Assembly: GCA_966212235.1 (NCBI GenBank)
Contig: CBIHPP010000005.1
Location: forward strand, 1-64,000
Source: Niastella sp966212235
GTDB lineage: Bacteria; Bacteroidota; Bacteroidia; Chitinophagales; Chitinophagaceae
Direction: 5' to 3'
DNA length: 64,000 nucleotides
A program made the position numbers and the translations under genes. The notes beneath the pieces were generated by a model. That model did no database searches. It had not been told where the DNA came from and worked only from the letters and a program-made list of their open reading frames with translations. Positions 60,998-64,000 of this stretch are shown here, piece by piece (position 1 is the first letter of the stretch; every line of letters begins with the position of its first letter).

Positions 60998-62347
60998 ATG
61001 AAAACAGCAACTACTCCCAACCCTTCAAAAACAAACCCTTCAATGTCAAAAATTGTTTTGATAATCGCCAGCCTGTTAATGCCAGTGTTTGTATCGGCCC
61101 AGAACCTGGTCACTAATGCTGATTTCAGCAATGGAAGTACCAGCTGGACAAGCAGCTGTTATGTAGAAATATATTCCGAAACTGTATATGGCGGATCAAA
61201 TGCATCTAATAGCGTTACAGAAATTGATGAAGAAACCTGCATCGATCAGGATGTTTGTATCATGCCTGGTGTTACTTACAGTTTGAGCTTTAAAGGTTCA
61301 AGAAGAACAGCCGGCGGCGCCCCTTCCTCCGTTGGAGTTTCTATAAAAATTAAAGGCGTGCATACAGGCACTACTTATGTGAATCAAAATAAAAGTTATA
61401 ACAACACTTCTTTTAATTTCTCTACCCAAACATACACATTCACTGTGCCGGCCAATAGCAATGAGCGGAAAATAAACATCCATATTAAAGATGATAACAA
61501 CCACACCACCCTGGGCGCTATTCTGGATGATATTGAACTGCATCCCCAGACTGATATGGCCATCAGCGGTGCTACTTCGGCAGTAATAGGCACAACCTAT
61601 AATTATTCGGTAAGCAATAGTCCTTCTTCAGGCATCACTTACAACTGGAACATGGGCGCTAACGCTAACAACGCTACTTCTACTTCAGCCACCCCTTCAA
61701 CCAGCTGGAGCGTTACCGGAAATAAAAACCTGAGCGTTACTATTAGCAATTCAACCTGTGTAGTAACTTCTTTAAGCGCGGCTGTTGTGGTAACAGGCGT
61801 ATTACCGGTAACCTTCACCAACTTCACGGGCATAATAAAAGATAACAAAGCCGCACTGACCTGGTCTACCTCACATGAGGAAAACAACAGCTACTTTGTT
61901 ATTGAGCGTTCTGTAAACGGTCGTACCTACGACTCTGCCGGCCGTGTACAGGCGGGCGCCAACTTAACAAATACCTACTCATTCACAGAGAACAATACAA
62001 ATGCGATCAGCTATTATCGCCTGAAGCAGGTTGATATCAACGGAACTTCTATTTATTCGCCGGTGATCACGTTGAAAAATACAGGCAATAACCAGGAAAT
62101 GACCGTTTATCCTACCCAGGCTACGTCTACGATTCAATATATGGTATCGAACAACGCCCAGGTCACCGCTACCGTGCAGGTGTTTAACATCGCCGGGCAA
62201 CCGGTTATCAGTCAAAAAGAAGTATTACAGAAGGGTATTTCTATTAAATCACTGAATGTATCGAAGCTGGCTACGGGTGCATACCTATTGAAACTGCAGA
62301 TCCCTGCAACCGGAGTATCAACAATCAAACAATTTCAAAAGCTTTAA
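60998..62347 (+). CDS. Secreted protein with type A T9SS sorting domain
   Basis: The signal is SKIVLIIASLLMPVFVSAQ; ATG 60998 or 61043 is the probable start, and the frame's earlier in-frame starts add a hydrophilic lead of no known use. A carbohydrate-binding-like jelly roll (about 35-190, NLVTNADFSNGSTSWTSS, KINIHIKDDNNH) is followed by an Ig-like module and the FN3-like block before the sorting tail. The last about 85 residues, from VYPTQATSTIQYMV to LLKLQIPATG, are the type A (Por secretion) sorting domain, in which a conserved Gly-Ala-Tyr-Leu is seen. It should be exported by the type IX system. Confidence 0.88.
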   Translation: MKTATTPNPSKTNPSMSKIVLIIASLLMPVFVSAQNLVTNADFSNGSTSWTSSCYVEIYSETVYGGSNASNSVTEIDEETCIDQDVCIMPGVTYSLSFKGSRRTAGGAPSSVGVSIKIKGVHTGTTYVNQNKSYNNTSFNFSTQTYTFTVPANSNERKINIHIKDDNNHTTLGAILDDIELHPQTDMAISGATSAVIGTTYNYSVSNSPSSGITYNWNMGANANNATSTSATPSTSWSVTGNKNLSVTISNSTCVVTSLSAAVVVTGVLPVTFTNFTGIIKDNKAALTWSTSHEENNSYFVIERSVNGRTYDSAGRVQAGANLTNTYSFTENNTNAISYYRLKQVDINGTSIYSPVITLKNTGNNQEMTVYPTQATSTIQYMVSNNAQVTATVQVFNIAGQPVISQKEVLQKGISIKSLNVSKLATGAYLLKLQIPATGVSTIKQFQKL

Positions 62348-62375
62348 TATAGAGACGGTAAATCAGGTAAATTAA

Positions 62376-62422
62376 AAAGCCCGAAAGCGGTTTGCTGTAG
62401 CAGCATTCCAATTTCGGGCTTT
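62376..62422. terminator. Hairpin terminator between convergent genes
   Basis: AAAGCCCGAAA at 62376-62386 pairs with TTTCGGGCTTT at 62412-62422. T-runs occur on both strands, so it serves both the T9SS gene and the GH127 gene. Confidence 0.8.
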
Positions 62423-62469
62423 ACTTTATTGAACTTATTAACCCTTTCAACTTTATCAACCTTATCAAC

Positions 62470-64000
62470 TCACTCCCCTCTCATCATCCGCACTTCTCCA
62501 TAAACCGGACCTACCATATTGTTGACAGCCGGCTTGAATGTTATTTTCACTTTTTCTTTTCCTTTGGTAAGGTCAGCCGGAATGGCATATACAATTTCAT
62601 AGAATTTACTGGTCTTGTATTTATTCAGGTCTTCCGTGGCCACCTTCACATCGTTCACCAGAATATCAAACGTTCTGCCGCGGTTATCCATGCCCCAGTA
62701 AGTGCACAACAGGCTGTTTGTTGTTGACGAATCAACTTTCAGATTAAAGGTGAAATAACCGCCGGGATAGGCAACCCGGTATTTTTTGGTATGCTCTTCG
62801 CCGGTGTTTACTTTATCGCCCACGAAATCATGATCCCGTTCAGGCTGCATTTCACCCAGGCGTAACAGGTCAACCGTCCTGGTTTCAATGTCATGTCGTC
62901 TTTTTCGCTCTGCCTCGTATACTTTTTGTTGCTCAGTCCAGCTTTGCGGGGTGAACAGGTCCCAATACACACTATAAAATTCTTTTTCTACCTGGTTAAA
63001 AGGGATCAGCGTAATCTCCTGCGGTTGGCCGGTATTGACAGAATGAAAAACCAGCGGCCGGCTATTATCTGCTTTCAACCAGTTGGCAGGATTGTTTTCT
63101 GTTGATACCAGCACCGGGATACCGGTCACCGGATCGGGTTCTTTATTGCCAAATACACCAGCCAGTACCAGTGGCCCATAAAAGACCGCTACCCGATTGG
63201 GATTATCAGGCATGGCCCGGGTATACAATTGCAGATCTGGTTTGAATGTTATTATATCGCCGTTCTTCCAGGTGCGGGAAATGGTAAAATAGCCACTGGC
63301 ATCTGTTTGTATATTCGATTGTTCTTTTCCGTTCACGGCTACCCATATGGGTGTTTTTGACCAGTACGGATTACGGATACGTAGCGGGAACGATACGGGT
63401 TTTGCAGCTTTAATCGTTAACTGCACGCTGTTACTGACCGGCAATTGTGATTGTTGCTCAACAACAATGCCTTTTTCTTTCCAGTTCAACCGGGAAGCAA
63501 TGAACAGGTTCACATACAAGCTGCCATCTGCCCCCTGAAAATAAATGCTTTCGCCATACTTAACATGGTTTTCCATACCCGACCCAACACAACAGGTGAA
63601 GGTATTGAACGAATCGCTGAACTCTTTTTGGGTACCCATTCGCAGCGGTACAAAGTAGCACATCATACCATTGCTGTGGTTTTGAGAAGACAAAATGTGA
63701 TTGTATAAGGCCCGTTCATAATAATCCATGAGATTGGCCGAAGGCTGCAAAGCAAACATATGCCGGGTTAACTTAAGCATATTGTAAGTATTGCAGGTTT
63801 CCATGGTGTTGTCGGTAAGCGTCTCATTGAGCTTGCCGGCCGGTCCCAGGTATTCGTAATTGCTGTTACCACCCGGTGCATAGGTATGATCGTTCACCAC
63901 GGTTTGCCAAAAGAAATCAGCAATGGTCTTGTCCTTATCACTGGCTGTTAACTCGTAGCGTCGAATACAACCAATGACCTTGGGAATTTGTGTGTTGGAA
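62470..64000 (-). CDS. GH127-type beta-L-arabinofuranosidase, 5' part outside the window
   Basis: The frame is open to the right edge, and the codons at 63901-64000 continue the family sequence (IPKVIGCIRRYELTAS, DFFWQTVVNDHTYA), so the true start is beyond 64000. The GH127/DUF1680 signatures are METCNTYNMLKLTRHMF and FTCCVGSGMENHVKYGES: Cys residues of these segments bind the zinc and one is the nucleophile in HypBA1. The Glu acid/base is probably in GGNSNYEYLG. The C-terminal part has beta-sandwich domains. It removes beta-L-arabinofuranose from plant glycans. Confidence 0.92.
   Translation of the reverse strand, partial: SNTQIPKVIGCIRRYELTASDKDKTIADFFWQTVVNDHTYAPGGNSNYEYLGPAGKLNETLTDNTMETCNTYNMLKLTRHMFALQPSANLMDYYERALYNHILSSQNHSNGMMCYFVPLRMGTQKEFSDSFNTFTCCVGSGMENHVKYGESIYFQGADGSLYVNLFIASRLNWKEKGIVVEQQSQLPVSNSVQLTIKAAKPVSFPLRIRNPYWSKTPIWVAVNGKEQSNIQTDASGYFTISRTWKNGDIITFKPDLQLYTRAMPDNPNRVAVFYGPLVLAGVFGNKEPDPVTGIPVLVSTENNPANWLKADNSRPLVFHSVNTGQPQEITLIPFNQVEKEFYSVYWDLFTPQSWTEQQKVYEAERKRRHDIETRTVDLLRLGEMQPERDHDFVGDKVNTGEEHTKKYRVAYPGGYFTFNLKVDSSTTNSLLCTYWGMDNRGRTFDILVNDVKVATEDLNKYKTSKFYEIVYAIPADLTKGKEKVKITFKPAVNNMVGPVYGEVRMMRGE

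Overview
The window looks like a chromosomal piece of a Bacteroidota bacterium, most likely family Chitinophagaceae (Chitinophaga/Niastella-like); genus is an inference. Evidence: a SusC/SusD pair with FecR and an ECF sigma factor, several TonB-dependent receptors, lipoproteins with Cys-Lys-Lys after the lipobox, type IX secretion sorting tails (one gliding-motility CHU_C type, one short type A), LytS/LytTR signalling, DUF4199 and DUF2306 proteins, and few Shine-Dalgarno sequences. No rRNA, tRNA, CRISPR array, complete IS element or prophage was seen.

Layout. 0-8.6 kb is a patchy accessory region: two lipoproteins, a 5'-truncated RHS tip with a permuted-papain-like toxin and a tiny membrane protein, a Clp-N-like gene plus a broken copy of its 3' end, an HxlR regulator divergent from an NADPH oxidoreductase, an in-phase 21-bp repeat array, three pairs of direct repeats and a nested palindrome. 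8.6-24.9 kb is mostly envelope and housekeeping: an LpxL-type acyltransferase with a lipid desaturase, lipoproteins, an S9 peptidase, a NEW3/ABC export cluster, a CHU_C adhesin-like protein, a second 21-bp array and a sterol-desaturase-like enzyme. 25.1-26.3 kb holds an AT-rich, translationally overlapping pair: a polynucleotide-kinase-like protein and a Thg1-like 3'-5' polymerase, which I read as a 5'-end RNA repair module and the best candidate for an undescribed system here. 26.3-38 kb has hydrolases, an S41 peptidase, a beta-helix protein, an RRM protein, a LytS/LytTR pair followed by a CocE-type hydrolase, and a sigma/anti-sigma operon.

38-55.5 kb is the outer-membrane transport block: an Oar-like receptor, a small beta-barrel protein, a flavin reductase, a rhomboid protease, another TonB receptor, and a fecR-susC-susD operon divergent from its probable sigma factor, followed by OsmC, NrtS, cupin and kelch proteins. 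55.7-57.5 kb is an AbiE toxin-antitoxin pair preceded by a perfect 32-bp palindrome that is probably the antitoxin operator. 57.6-64 kb has a membrane LuxR protein, DUF4199, a YagE/RMD1 protein, a SET-domain protein with a lysine-rich heptad-repeat tail, a type A T9SS cargo protein and the 3' part of a GH127 gene cut by the window edge.

Family names rest on motif recognition by eye; no database search was run.
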